Source of the DNA: Candidatus Aminicenantota bacterium | GTDB lineage: Bacteria > Acidobacteriota > Aminicenantia > S016-38 | Direction: 5' to 3' | DNA length: 38,587 bases | Assembly (NCBI GenBank): GCA_027025175.1 | Contig: JALVRF010000088.1 | Coordinates: 1 to 38,587, forward strand | In this document: positions 1 to 9,157 of the stretch, in pieces | How positions within the stretch are numbered: position 1 is the stretch's first letter | Layout: every line of letters begins with the position of its first letter | Position numbers and translations under genes: made by a program | The notes under the pieces: model-generated | Told to the model about the DNA's origin: nothing | The model's database searches: none | Seen by the model: only the letters and a program-made list of their open reading frames with translations

Positions 1-374
1 CTGTGGGCCTCAAGAAAACCTGCCACAGTGCCGGGAACCCCGACGGCTAAGGCTCCCACCGTGGAAAGTTCCGGTTGGAATTTACCGTTCCTTATGTACA
101 TGTCCCTTCGGGCTCCTGCAGGGGCGGTTTCACGATAATCAAGGAAGTATGCCCTTTTCCCGTCCCAGATAATCATAAATCCTCCTCCTCCGATGTTTCC
201 TGCCGAGGGATATGTAACCGCCATGGCAAACCCCACGGCCAGGGCAGCGTCCACGGCGTTTCCCCCCATCTGCAGGATTTTCGCCCCGGCCTCTGTGGCG
301 TAGTGGTTGTCGCTTACCACCGCCCCGGCCTTTAAGAGTCCCATGAATAAAAAAACAAGCAGGATTTTTCTCAT
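1..374 (-). CDS. ggt: Gamma-glutamyltransferase, N-terminal part (runs off the left edge)
   Basis: Minus-strand translation from ATG at 374: MRKILLVFLFMGLLKAGAVVSDNHYATEAGAKILQMGGNAVDAALAVGFAMAVTYPSAGNIGGGGFMIIWDGKRAYFLDYRETAP..., the typical GGT N-terminus; SD GGAGG upstream. Missing from the ORF track because it is truncated. Confidence 0.9.
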   Translation of the reverse strand, partial: MRKILLVFLFMGLLKAGAVVSDNHYATEAGAKILQMGGNAVDAALAVGFAMAVTYPSAGNIGGGGFMIIWDGKRAYFLDYRETAPAGARRDMYIRNGKFQPELSTVGALAVGVPGTVAGFLEAH

Positions 375-421
375 GTTTTCCTCCGTTTACTTTGCCATTA
401 TACCCTGGTATTCTTTAATCC

Positions 422-1099
422 ATGAAAAAAATGCTCCTGGCATTTTTCGTGGCTACTCTTCCCATAAAGGGGGCCTTTCCTGAAGCGAAACCCCTGCTTT
501 TTGGAGCCGCTGCGGTTTTAGTTTCCCTTCCCCTGGATGCTAAGGTAAGAGACTGGATGCAGGGGGATAGTCCCTTTGCCGATAAGTTGGCGGATTTTAC
601 CAATAATTTCGGAGACGGAAGATATCTGGGTGCAGGGGTGTTGGGCCTCGGCCTTGGAGGACTTGTTTTCAAAAACCGGAAACTCAAGAGAACTGCCTTG
701 GAGGCAGGGGAGGCCTTCCTCATAGCCGGGGGAATAACCAATTTCCTTAAAACCGTTACCATGAGGAAAAGGCCCTCAGAAACAACCTCCTCCTTTGAAT
801 TTGAATGGGGAAGCAGGAGTTTTCCCTCGGGCCATGTTACTGTGGCCACAGCGGTTTTTACCGTTTTCGCCAAGGAGTATAATCTTAAAATTCTTTACAT
901 AATACCTGCCCTTACTGCCTTTGCCAGGATGAGGAAAAACGCCCACTGGCTTTCGGATACAGTAGCAGGGGCCACTGTGGGGTATGTGGTGGCCAGTTTC
1001 GTGGTGAGGAAAAGGGGATTTTTCTTTATATCCCCTACGAGAGAAGGTTTTATAATAACCATAGCCCTTGAAGGAGGTCTAAATGCTTCCGGCTTTTGA
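422..1099 (+). CDS. PAP2-family membrane-associated phosphatase
   Basis: Motifs KTVTMRKRPSE, FPSGHVTVATAV and AFARMRKNAHWLSDTVAGATVGY match the three PAP2 phosphatase signatures. Confidence 0.85.
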   Translation: MKKMLLAFFVATLPIKGAFPEAKPLLFGAAAVLVSLPLDAKVRDWMQGDSPFADKLADFTNNFGDGRYLGAGVLGLGLGGLVFKNRKLKRTALEAGEAFLIAGGITNFLKTVTMRKRPSETTSSFEFEWGSRSFPSGHVTVATAVFTVFAKEYNLKILYIIPALTAFARMRKNAHWLSDTVAGATVGYVVASFVVRKRGFFFISPTREGFIITIALEGGLNASGF

Positions 1100-2075
1100 A
1101 TGGAAAGGAGACCACCTGCTCCTTCTTGACCAGAGGTATTTGCCCTGGGAGGAAAAATACCTGAAGTTGAGGAGCCTTGAGGAGGTCGCCCGGGCCATTG
1201 AAAAGATGAAGGTAAGGGGAGCGCCGGCCATAGGATGCGTGGCCGCCTACGGTGTGGTTTTGGCGCTGAGGGAGGGGAGGAGCCTTGACGAGGCCATAGG
1301 GAGGCTTTCAAGGACAAGACCTACTGCGGTCAATCTTTTCTGGGCCCTGGAAAGGATGAAAAGGGCCGGGGAGGACCCTGCCGCCGCTGAGAAGGAAGCC
1401 AGGGCCATAGAGGAGGAGGACTATCAGGCCAATTTGAAAATGGGGGAACTGGGCTCAGAACTTATACCCGAGGGGGTAAATGTCCTTACCCATTGCAATG
1501 CTGGGGCCTTAGCCACTGCAGGTTACGGCACAGCGGTGGGGGTCATAAGAAGGGCATGGGAGAAGGGGAAGGTGAAGAAGGTTTTCGTGGACGAGACAAG
1601 ACCCTATCTTCAGGGGGCCAGGCTTACCACCTGGGAATTCCTTAAACTGGGAATCCCCACAGTTCTTATTACCGACAACATGGCCGGGCATTTCATAAGC
1701 CGGGGAGAGATAGGGGCCATAGTGGTGGGAGCTGACAGGATTGCTGCCAATGGGGATGTGGCCAACAAAATTGGAACCTATACCCTTTCGGTCCTTGCCA
1801 AGGAGCATGGGGTTAAGTTCTTCGTGGCTGCCCCCACGTCCACCTTAGACCTTAAAACCCCAACAGGAAGTCAGATTCCCATTGAGGAAAGGAGCAGGGA
1901 TGAGGTTATTTTTATAAACGGAAGGAACATTGCTCCCCTGGAAGTGGAGGTTCGCCATCCTGCCTTTGACATTACCCCGGCCTCCCACATAACAGCCATA
2001 ATAACCGAGATGGGGGTGATTTATCCCCCCTTTGAGGAGGGATTAAGGAGGCTTTTAAATGATACTGGCCATTGA
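1083..2075 (+). CDS. mtnA: S-methyl-5-thioribose-1-phosphate isomerase
   Basis: Typical MtnA motifs: KVRGAPAIGCVAAYG, NVLTHCNAGALATAGYGTAVGVIR, VFVDETRPYLQGARLTTWEL-like, GADRIAANGDVANKIGTY. Confidence 0.95.
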   Translation: MLPAFEWKGDHLLLLDQRYLPWEEKYLKLRSLEEVARAIEKMKVRGAPAIGCVAAYGVVLALREGRSLDEAIGRLSRTRPTAVNLFWALERMKRAGEDPAAAEKEARAIEEEDYQANLKMGELGSELIPEGVNVLTHCNAGALATAGYGTAVGVIRRAWEKGKVKKVFVDETRPYLQGARLTTWEFLKLGIPTVLITDNMAGHFISRGEIGAIVVGADRIAANGDVANKIGTYTLSVLAKEHGVKFFVAAPTSTLDLKTPTGSQIPIEERSRDEVIFINGRNIAPLEVEVRHPAFDITPASHITAIITEMGVIYPPFEEGLRRLLNDTGH

Positions 2076-2799
2076 TGTGGGAAATACCAATACGGTAATA
2101 GGGGCCTTTGAGGGAAGGAATCTTCTCTGGAAACTCCGCCTCAGGAGCCTGGAAAGGACCCGCGATGAGTGGTGGCTACTTCTGCGGGATGTTATGGATG
2201 ATGGGGTGGAAGGGGGGATAATCTCGTCGGTGGTTCCCAGCATCTCCGGATCCCTCAGGGAATTCTTTGAGGAAAAATTGAGGAGGAGGGTCATTTTTGT
2301 GGCCCCGGGGATAAAAACAGGCCTTTCCATCCTTTACGACCCTCCATCAGCGGTTGGGGCAGACCGCATTGCCAATGCAGTGGCTGGAAGGGAGGAATAC
2401 GGTGCACCCCTCATAATCGTTGACTTCGGAACCGCCATAACCTTTGATGTGATATCAGAAAAGGGGGAATACCTGGGAGGTCTTATATTTCCAGGGATAA
2501 GGACCTCTTCCCTGGCCCTTTATGCCAAAGCAGCAAAACTTCCCCAGGTGGAGTTCGTTGCCAGAAAAGGGGCAGTGGGGAGGAATACCGCCGAGAGCAT
2601 GGAAAAGGGACTTTTCATAGGATTCAAGTCCATGGTGGACGGGACCATAAGTGCCATAAAGGAGGAGATAGGAGAGGCCAGGGTTGTGGGCACCGGTGGG
2701 GAGGGAAAGGAAATATCCAGGGCCAGCGAGGAAATAGAACTTTACGACGAGGACCTGACCCTGAAGGGTCTCAGAATAATTTATGAACTCAACCGATAA
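2059..2799 (+). CDS. coaX: Type III pantothenate kinase
   Basis: MILAIDVGNTNTVIGAFEG start, DPPSAVGADRIANAVAG and IIVDFGTAITFDVI motifs of CoaX. Confidence 0.95.
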   Translation: MILAIDVGNTNTVIGAFEGRNLLWKLRLRSLERTRDEWWLLLRDVMDDGVEGGIISSVVPSISGSLREFFEEKLRRRVIFVAPGIKTGLSILYDPPSAVGADRIANAVAGREEYGAPLIIVDFGTAITFDVISEKGEYLGGLIFPGIRTSSLALYAKAAKLPQVEFVARKGAVGRNTAESMEKGLFIGFKSMVDGTISAIKEEIGEARVVGTGGEGKEISRASEEIELYDEDLTLKGLRIIYELNR

Positions 2800-3337
2800 G
2801 GACGCCTATTTCCAGAGGGTGGAGGAGGCATGGAGGAGGTGGAGCAGGCTCCTTTTTCTGTCAAGCCGTGATGCCCAGCTGGTGGAGGACTTATGGGATG
2901 AGGGGGTTCCTGCCGAGGTGGTGATTTCAGTTATTGAGGACGGGTTCACATCGGTTTTTAAGAGGAAGAAAAAGAGAATGGTTTCCCTCTGGAGCCTTCG
3001 TCGGAAGATGGAAAGGGAATGGGAAAAGAGGAGAACCTTGGAGGCTGGGGCGGGAATTAAATTTAAGAGAAAGGTGGAGGAGAGGTTCAGGCGAATGCTC
3101 GAGGAGGCATCAGCCCTTCTGGAGGAAGGAAAATTTGAGGAGGCTGTTTCCCTTGACGAGCGAATAACCGAACTGATCTGGGAAGAGGCCAGCGATGAGG
3201 AACGGACCCAGGCCCTTTCCTGGGCAGAGTCCAAACTGGAAAAACTCCAGGCACCCCAGGAGCTTAAAAAGGACCTTGCCCAAAGGGGGGCCCTTCGCAG
3301 GCTCCGGGAAAAGAAGGGGATACCCTTCCTTTTCTGA
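2783..3337 (+). CDS. Conserved-looking hypothetical protein, highly charged and helical
   Basis: Overlaps the coaX 3' end; coding-like composition; no family recognised with confidence. Confidence 0.7.
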   Translation: MNSTDKDAYFQRVEEAWRRWSRLLFLSSRDAQLVEDLWDEGVPAEVVISVIEDGFTSVFKRKKKRMVSLWSLRRKMEREWEKRRTLEAGAGIKFKRKVEERFRRMLEEASALLEEGKFEEAVSLDERITELIWEEASDEERTQALSWAESKLEKLQAPQELKKDLAQRGALRRLREKKGIPFLF

Positions 3338-3349
3338 TAAAATTTTCCC

Positions 3350-4540
3350 ATGAAGAGGAAGGTAAATGTCTGGATAACAGGGCTTACATCCTTTTTTACC
3401 GATGTAAGTTCCGAAATGGTCTATCCCATAATTTCCCTCTACATAAAGGCTTTAGGGGGTGGAGCGGTGGCCTTAGGGTTCGTGGAGGGTTTTGCGGAAA
3501 GCACTGCCTCCCTGCTCAAGGTTTTTTCCGGTGCACTCTCCGACAAATTGGGAAAGAGAAAACCCCTGGCCATTTCAGGGTACAGTTTTTCCGCTTTAGG
3601 AAAATTCCTTTTCTATTTAGCCAGGACATGGCCAGTGGTTCTGGTGGGAAGGGTGGTGGATCGCTTCGGGAAAGGCGTAAGAACCGCCCCCAGGGATGCC
3701 CTAATCGCCGAATCTGTGGGAAAGAGCAGAAGGGGAGGGGCCTTTGGCCTTCACAGAGCCCTGGATACTGCCGGGGCAGTAATAGGTATAATAATTGCTT
3801 ATCTTGTAATTTCCCGTTTTCACCTCCACGCCGGGGACCCATCCCTCTGGATTCCTGTTTTTAAGAAACTGATCCTGGTGAGTTTAGCCCCTGCACTTCT
3901 GGGGATAATAATCCTGTTTCTTGCAGTGGAAACCGGGGCCGGTTCTTTAGCCAGGAAATTCCGCCTGAGTTTCGCGGGGCTGGAGACCAGACTCCGCTGG
4001 GTCCTGGCCATAGTGCTTCTCTTTACCCTGGGGAATTCCTCCAATCAGTTTATTCTTCTCAGGGCAGCGGAGCCTGACCTCGGATTTTCCCCGGCCAGGG
4101 TTATTCTCCTTTACCTTTTCTACAACATCTTTTACATGCTGGTGAGTTATCCGGCAGGCAGACTCTCCGATAGAATAGGCCGAAAACCCCTTCTTGTGGC
4201 AGGTTACTTTTTTTATTCTATGGCGTATTTTATCATCGCCCTGAGGCCAGGTTGGATTTGGCTGGCCATGGGGATTTACGGTTTTTATTCCGGAGCAAGC
4301 GAGGGGGTTATGAAGGCCTTAGTTTCGGAACTGGCCCCGGCCGAGAAAAGGGCCACCCTCTTAGGGCTCCTTGCCACATTGGAAGGAATAGGACTTCTTC
4401 CAGCCTCCTTAGTGGCAGGCCTGCTCTGGGGCGCCTTCGGACCTTCTGCCCCCTTCCTTTTCGGAGGTGCTGCAGCCCTATTGTCTGGTCTGCTCTTTAC
4501 CTGGAAGGTAAGCGGGGCGAAGGGGAACGTTGTGAGCTAA
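3350..4540 (+). CDS. MFS transporter
   Basis: About 12 hydrophobic segments, MFS loop motifs (GALSDKLGKRKPLAISGY, GRVVDRFGKGVRTAPRDALIAES, GRLSDRIGRKPLLVAGY). Confidence 0.88.
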   Translation: MKRKVNVWITGLTSFFTDVSSEMVYPIISLYIKALGGGAVALGFVEGFAESTASLLKVFSGALSDKLGKRKPLAISGYSFSALGKFLFYLARTWPVVLVGRVVDRFGKGVRTAPRDALIAESVGKSRRGGAFGLHRALDTAGAVIGIIIAYLVISRFHLHAGDPSLWIPVFKKLILVSLAPALLGIIILFLAVETGAGSLARKFRLSFAGLETRLRWVLAIVLLFTLGNSSNQFILLRAAEPDLGFSPARVILLYLFYNIFYMLVSYPAGRLSDRIGRKPLLVAGYFFYSMAYFIIALRPGWIWLAMGIYGFYSGASEGVMKALVSELAPAEKRATLLGLLATLEGIGLLPASLVAGLLWGAFGPSAPFLFGGAAALLSGLLFTWKVSGAKGNVVS

Positions 4541-4650
4541 TTGCCTCCTGGGAGAATCTGCCTGAAATTTCGTTAGCAAAAAAGGGACAGACCCTATTTT
4601 GACTGATCGTTCTCTTTGGAAGGGGAATTTTAGTGAAGCGATTCTTTAAG

Positions 4651-4678
4651 TTGACAAGGAAGATTTTTTTTGTATAAT
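4651..4678 (+). promoter_or_regulatory. sigma70-type promoter for tRNA(CAU): TTGACA-N16-TATAAT
   Basis: Exact consensus hexamers at 4651-4656 and 4673-4678; the tRNA 5' end at 4686 falls about where the TSS is expected. Confidence 0.8.
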
Positions 4679-4685
4679 CTAAGGT

Positions 4686-4757
4686 GGGCCAATAGCTCAG
4701 CGGAAGAGCTGCCGGCTCATAACCGGTCGGTCCCGGGTTCGAATCCTGGTTGGCCCA
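4686..4757 (+). tRNA. tRNA with CAU anticodon (Met elongator or lysidine-type Ile; not resolved)
   Basis: Cloverleaf: gggccaa/ttggccc acceptor, gctc/gagc D stem, gccgg-ctCATaa-ccggt anticodon arm, ccggg-ttcgaat-cctgg T arm. CCA not encoded. Confidence 0.93.
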
Positions 4758-4769
4758 CTTTTAGGAGAT

Positions 4770-5492
4770 TTGGAGGAGTTAAAGCCGCTTATAAGGATAC
4801 AGGAAATTGATTCAGAACTCAGGAAAATAGAATTAGAACTGAATAAGAAAATCCCGGATAAGATAAGGGAGGTCAGGGAAGGACGGGAAAAGGCAGAGGT
4901 TCTTCTTAAACAGGTGGAAGACAAATTCCAGGCCAATCTTAAAAGGCGGATGGAGATTGACCTGGAAATCAAATCAATAGAAGAGAAAATAAAAAAACAT
5001 TCACAGGACCTTTTGAGGGTTGATACCAATGAAGCCTACAGGGCTCTTCAGAAGGAGATAGAAGAAGAAAAGGAGAAAAAATCCCGTCTGGAAGATGAGG
5101 TTCTGGAACTATTAATCCAGGAAGAGGAACTTCAAAAGGAAAAAAAGGAAGCAGAACAGGAAGTGGAAAGGATAAAAAACGAGTTTGCCCGGAAGGAAAA
5201 GGAACTTCTCAGAGAGGAGGAGACTCTAAAATCCAGAATGGAGAAACTCAGGCAGGAGAGGGAAAAACTTGCTACCGAAACCAGCCCATCCCTGTATAAA
5301 CTATACATACAGATAGCCTCTACCCACGGGGGCATTGCCCTCTCTCCGGTGCACGATGGCTTTTGCTCGGTGTGCCAGATGAAGATAAGGCCCCAATTGC
5401 TGGAGGAACTCCGCAAGGGGGAGAGGATAATCCGCTGTGAGAACTGTTCCAGGATTCTTTATATTCCCGAACCCAGCCTCCCGGAGAATTAA
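4770..5492 (+). CDS. C4-type zinc ribbon / coiled-coil protein (DUF164 family)
   Basis: Long coiled coil followed by CSVCQMKIRPQLLEELRKGERIIRCENCSRILY; TTG start 12 nt after the tRNA. Confidence 0.85.
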   Translation: MEELKPLIRIQEIDSELRKIELELNKKIPDKIREVREGREKAEVLLKQVEDKFQANLKRRMEIDLEIKSIEEKIKKHSQDLLRVDTNEAYRALQKEIEEEKEKKSRLEDEVLELLIQEEELQKEKKEAEQEVERIKNEFARKEKELLREEETLKSRMEKLRQEREKLATETSPSLYKLYIQIASTHGGIALSPVHDGFCSVCQMKIRPQLLEELRKGERIIRCENCSRILYIPEPSLPEN

Positions 5493-6523
5493 CTTTCCAT
5501 AAGGCGAGCCAATTTCTCGGTTTCAGGGAAACTTTCAAGAACTATTTTAATAATGGAAAGAAGCGGAACGGATAATAACATCCCCATAACCCCCCAGAGC
5601 CATCCCCAGAAAATCAGGGAGAATAACACCAGCAAAGGGGAGAGGTTCAGGGTTTTTCCCATCCAGCGGGGTTCCACAAAATTCCCCATGACCATGTGAT
5701 TCAGGGCAAGGAAAAGGAGGAGGAAAATTACCGGGAGTAGTTTTCCGAATTTAAGGAGGGCTATGAGAAGAGGAGGAATGGTTATGAAAATGGGCCCCAC
5801 ATTGGGAATATAGTTAAAAACGAAGGTCAGGAATCCCCACACGAAGGCAAAATCTACCCCGAAAAGGAGAAGAATTAACCAGGTATTAAATCCCGTGATC
5901 AGGCTTATCAGGGTTTTTGTCCAGAGATATTTGTAAACTTTCTCTTCAACCTCCCTGGTTATTCTTTTTACCCTATCACCCTTTGCCCCGTCGTAGAGTT
6001 TGTTTAATTTTTTCTCAAAATTTCCCTTTCCTACCAGCATGAAGGCGAAAAAGAGGAACATCAAGGTAAGGCCAGTAAGAAATTTTACGAAGGAACCCAT
6101 GGTGGAGAGGATAAAGGAACTCAGGTCGGTCAAGTTAAGGGAGGAAGGTATCTCCTCCAGTTTAAGCATGGGGTATTTTTTGGAAATCTGGGTAAAGAAG
6201 GAGATTATTTGTTGATAGCGGTGCTGGTACTTGGGAAGCCCCTGGGCCAGCATCTCCACGCTGGAGTAAGCGAGAAGTCCCAGAAGGGTTACCACCCCTG
6301 CGGTTATCAATCCCACCAGAAGCAAGGCTGCCCAGTGGGGAATTTTTTTGCTCTCCAGCCTATCTATGAATGGGGAAGATAGAAGGTAGAGAATTATGGC
6401 CATTACGAAGGGGATGGTGAAACTTGATGTTATGTCAAGAACGAATCCAACCAGTATTAGAAGAGCGAAGGCATAAAAGGCTATTTCTAACTGGTCTTTG
6501 AAAATGGATAAAGAATCCCTCAC
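5489..6523 (-). CDS. AI-2E family transporter (PerM-like permease)
   Basis: Multi-TM protein with VDFAFVWGFLTFVFNYIPNVGPIFITIPP motif typical of the AI-2E exporter family; GTG start. Confidence 0.88.
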   Translation of the reverse strand: MRDSLSIFKDQLEIAFYAFALLILVGFVLDITSSFTIPFVMAIILYLLSSPFIDRLESKKIPHWAALLLVGLITAGVVTLLGLLAYSSVEMLAQGLPKYQHRYQQIISFFTQISKKYPMLKLEEIPSSLNLTDLSSFILSTMGSFVKFLTGLTLMFLFFAFMLVGKGNFEKKLNKLYDGAKGDRVKRITREVEEKVYKYLWTKTLISLITGFNTWLILLLFGVDFAFVWGFLTFVFNYIPNVGPIFITIPPLLIALLKFGKLLPVIFLLLFLALNHMVMGNFVEPRWMGKTLNLSPLLVLFSLIFWGWLWGVMGMLLSVPLLSIIKIVLESFPETEKLARLMES

Positions 6524-6539
6524 CCCTTAATTTTAACAG

Positions 6540-6568
6540 AAAAGAGGGGGGACCGTCCCCCCTCTTTT
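6540..6568 (-). terminator. Intrinsic terminator downstream of cydB
   Basis: Inverted repeat AAAAGAGGGGGGAC/GTCCCCCCTCTTTT right after the cydB stop (6574), ending in a short T run on the minus strand. Confidence 0.85.
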
Positions 6569-6573
6569 AATGT

Positions 6574-7587
6574 TCAGTAACTTCCTTCTTCCAGTTTGAC
6601 CTTCCCCTTGAACCACTTGTAAATATAAGCGGTGTAGAGGATGACTATGGGCATTCCGATGAGGGCTATTATGAGCATTACGGTGAGGGTGAGTTTGGAA
6701 GAGGATGAATTGTAAATGGTGAGGGACAGGCTCGGGTCATTGATGGCCCTTACCAGATTGGGGAAGTGGATGGCTCCGATTATTCCCCAGAGGCCTATTA
6801 TGCTGAGGGAAGAGGCATAAAAGGCGGCTGAGTCCTTCCCTTTAACGGTGTAGTTTCTCACCAGATACCAGCCCAGCCACGCAACCACCGCTGCAATCCA
6901 GGCAAGGACGCTCTTTATGGAGTGGGGAAGAACTATCACGGTGGCTATGAAGGTGATTATTCCCAGCACCAGGAAAGCCCACCAGAGAGAAATTACCATT
7001 TTCCTGGACCTTTCGTAAACTTCCCCTTCACTTTTAAGGGCTGCGTAGGTGGCACCCTGAAGGAGGAACATAACCAGGCCGAAAACCCCTATAAGAAGGG
7101 GATATGGTCTTAGCAGAGTGAAGAAGTTTCCTGCGTATTCAATGTTTCCGTTTATTAACTTCATGGGAACCCCGTAAACCACATTTCCTAAGGCCACGCC
7201 GTAAAGAAGGGCAGGGAGGAAACTTCCTATTATGAAGGACCATTCCCAGAAGCCCTTTCCTGATAGCGCATGGGCCCTGAATTCAAAGGAAACTGCCCTG
7301 AAGATGAGAGCAAAGAGCACCAGCATAAGGGCCAGGTAAAATCCGCTGAATACTGTGGCGTAGGTCTTTGGGAAAGCAGCAAACAGGGCCCCTCCTCCCG
7401 TTAAAATCCAGACCTCATTTCCGTCCCAGAAGGGCCCTATGGCGTTTAAAAGAACCCTCTTTTCCGTTTCATTTTTTGCCAGGAAGGGAAACAGGGTTCC
7501 TATACCCAGGTCAAATCCATCAAGGATTGAATAACCCAGGAGAAGAACCCCGATAAGTATATACCATATAACCTGTAAAGCCTCCAT
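6574..7587 (-). CDS. cydB: Cytochrome bd oxidase subunit II
   Basis: LLLGYSILDGFDLGIGTLFPF, GPFWDGNEVWILTGGGALFAAFPKTYATVFSGFYLAL motifs of CydB. Confidence 0.95.
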   Translation of the reverse strand: MEALQVIWYILIGVLLLGYSILDGFDLGIGTLFPFLAKNETEKRVLLNAIGPFWDGNEVWILTGGGALFAAFPKTYATVFSGFYLALMLVLFALIFRAVSFEFRAHALSGKGFWEWSFIIGSFLPALLYGVALGNVVYGVPMKLINGNIEYAGNFFTLLRPYPLLIGVFGLVMFLLQGATYAALKSEGEVYERSRKMVISLWWAFLVLGIITFIATVIVLPHSIKSVLAWIAAVVAWLGWYLVRNYTVKGKDSAAFYASSLSIIGLWGIIGAIHFPNLVRAINDPSLSLTIYNSSSSKLTLTVMLIIALIGMPIVILYTAYIYKWFKGKVKLEEGSY

Positions 7588-7598
7588 TTCTCACCTCC

Positions 7599-8915
7599 TT
7601 AATATCCTGAAGATTCCCCTGCAGGGCCCTTTTGGATTATCCTCTTCAGGAAGTGCAGGCCCACGAAGAAGAACAGGGTGTAAATAACCGTGAATACCAG
7701 AAGGGTGAAGGCCACCTGTCCTGCGGGAACCACCACTGAGGAAGCGTCCTTGGTCTTTATTATGTGATAGACGGCCCAGGGCTGGCGACCGATTTCCGCT
7801 GCCAGCCAGCCGAAGATATTGGCAAGATAGGGAAGGGGCACGGACCAGAGGAGTAGTTTAAGAAATAGGCGATTTTCCGTTATCTTCCTTCCTAAGAAGA
7901 ATCCCCATATGGCCAGCAGGATGAACCACAATCCGAAGATTATCATGAGGTGATAGAAGATGAATGGTCCGGTTATATAAGGCCATTCTTCCCTTGGGAA
8001 GGCGTCCAGACCCTTAACCTCTGCGTTGGCGTCAAAATATATTAACCAACTCAGGAGTTTGGGAATACCTATGTAGAGGTAGTTTTTCTCCTTGGAAGGA
8101 GCCGGAATGCCGAATAGGGCCAGAGGAGCTCCCTTCTGGGTTTTGTACAGGGCCTCAAAGGCGGCCATTTTTTCCGGCTGATATTTGGCCACCTCCACCG
8201 AGTGGAAATGCCCAAGGAAGAGTTGCAGGATGGCCACTATGGCGAACACGGCAAATGCCTTTTTAAGGAGAACCCTGGCTTCTTCCACATGGACCTTCTT
8301 CAGAAGGTAATAGGAGGCTATGGCCAGAATCAGCATGGACCCCGTTATCCATCCTCCGGCTATGGTGTGGAGATATCTCTGAAGAGTTGAGTGATTAACT
8401 GCTGCCTGGAGGAAGTTTGTCAGTTTTGCCACGCCGCCTTCCATTTTGTAGCCAGCCGGGGTTTGCATCCAGGAGTTCGCAATTATTATCCACAGCCCGG
8501 ATAGGTGCGAACCGAGGAAAACAAAAAACGAAGACCACCAGAAGAGGTTTCTGGAAACCCTTTTCCTTCCGAATACCAGCACCCCCAGGAACATGGACTC
8601 CAGAAAGAAGGCAAATACTCCTTCAGCAGCCAGTGGGGCTCCGAAGATGTCACCCACCACCCTGGAGTAATTGGCCCAGTTGGTTCCAAAGGAGAACTCC
8701 AGGGTAATTCCCGTGGCGGTGCCGAGAACGAAGACCAGGGCAAGAATCTTGATGAGGAAGTCGGAGAGTTTGCGGTAAATTTCGTCCCCTTTCTTCAGGT
8801 AAAGGGATTCAAGAATCAAAATATTCAAAGAGAGACCGAGGGTGGTCGGTGGAAAAAGAAAGTGAAAACCTGCCGCCACCCCGAACTGGATGCGTGAGAG
8901 CAATGTCGCATCCAT
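7599..8915 (-). CDS. cydA: Cytochrome bd oxidase subunit I
   Basis: LSRIQFGVAAGFHFLFPPTTLGLS start, GRQPWAVYHIIKT, VEVAKYQPEKMAAFEALY motifs of CydA. Confidence 0.96.
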   Translation of the reverse strand: MDATLLSRIQFGVAAGFHFLFPPTTLGLSLNILILESLYLKKGDEIYRKLSDFLIKILALVFVLGTATGITLEFSFGTNWANYSRVVGDIFGAPLAAEGVFAFFLESMFLGVLVFGRKRVSRNLFWWSSFFVFLGSHLSGLWIIIANSWMQTPAGYKMEGGVAKLTNFLQAAVNHSTLQRYLHTIAGGWITGSMLILAIASYYLLKKVHVEEARVLLKKAFAVFAIVAILQLFLGHFHSVEVAKYQPEKMAAFEALYKTQKGAPLALFGIPAPSKEKNYLYIGIPKLLSWLIYFDANAEVKGLDAFPREEWPYITGPFIFYHLMIIFGLWFILLAIWGFFLGRKITENRLFLKLLLWSVPLPYLANIFGWLAAEIGRQPWAVYHIIKTKDASSVVVPAGQVAFTLLVFTVIYTLFFFVGLHFLKRIIQKGPAGESSGY

Positions 8916-8946
8916 ACTTCACCTCCTGCAATATATTGATGAAAAA

Positions 8947-8952
8947 ATTATA
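8947..8952 (-). promoter_or_regulatory. Candidate internal -10 element (TATAAT) ahead of cydA
   Basis: Perfect TATAAT on the minus strand in the 68-nt AT-rich gap between rubredoxin and cydA; no convincing -35. Confidence 0.4.
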
Positions 8953-8983
8953 GTAAAATTTTATCTACTGGAGAAGAAAAATT

Positions 8984-9157
8984 TTAATTCTGTTCTTCTT
9001 CTACCTCCTCAAAGAGGTCCTTGGAGGCTCCACAAACGGGACAAACCCAGTCCTCGGGCAGGTTTTCAAAGGGGGTTCCAGGGGAAACCCCGTTGTCCGG
9101 ATCTCCCTCTGAAGGGTCATAAATATAACCACAAACAGTGCATACATATTTTTTCAT
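8984..9157 (-). CDS. Rubredoxin (57 aa)
   Basis: Minus-strand [60 protein letters not shown] with two CxxC[G] iron knuckles. Not in the supplied ORF track. Confidence 0.96.
   Translation of the reverse strand: MKKYVCTVCGYIYDPSEGDPDNGVSPGTPFENLPEDWVCPVCGASKDLFEEVEEEQN

Noticed and set aside
415-873. Minus-strand 152-aa ORF (and 895-1317, 1509-1808, 2055-2330, 2806-3351)
   Set aside because: Antisense to clear coding genes (PAP2, mtnA, coaX, 2783-3337). Purine-rich coding strands leave few antisense stops, producing long shadow ORFs throughout this window.
8505-8897. Plus-strand ORFs across cydA (8417-8707, 8505-8897) and 8890-9276
   Set aside because: Antisense to cydA and to the rubredoxin/flavin reductase genes; no domain motifs.
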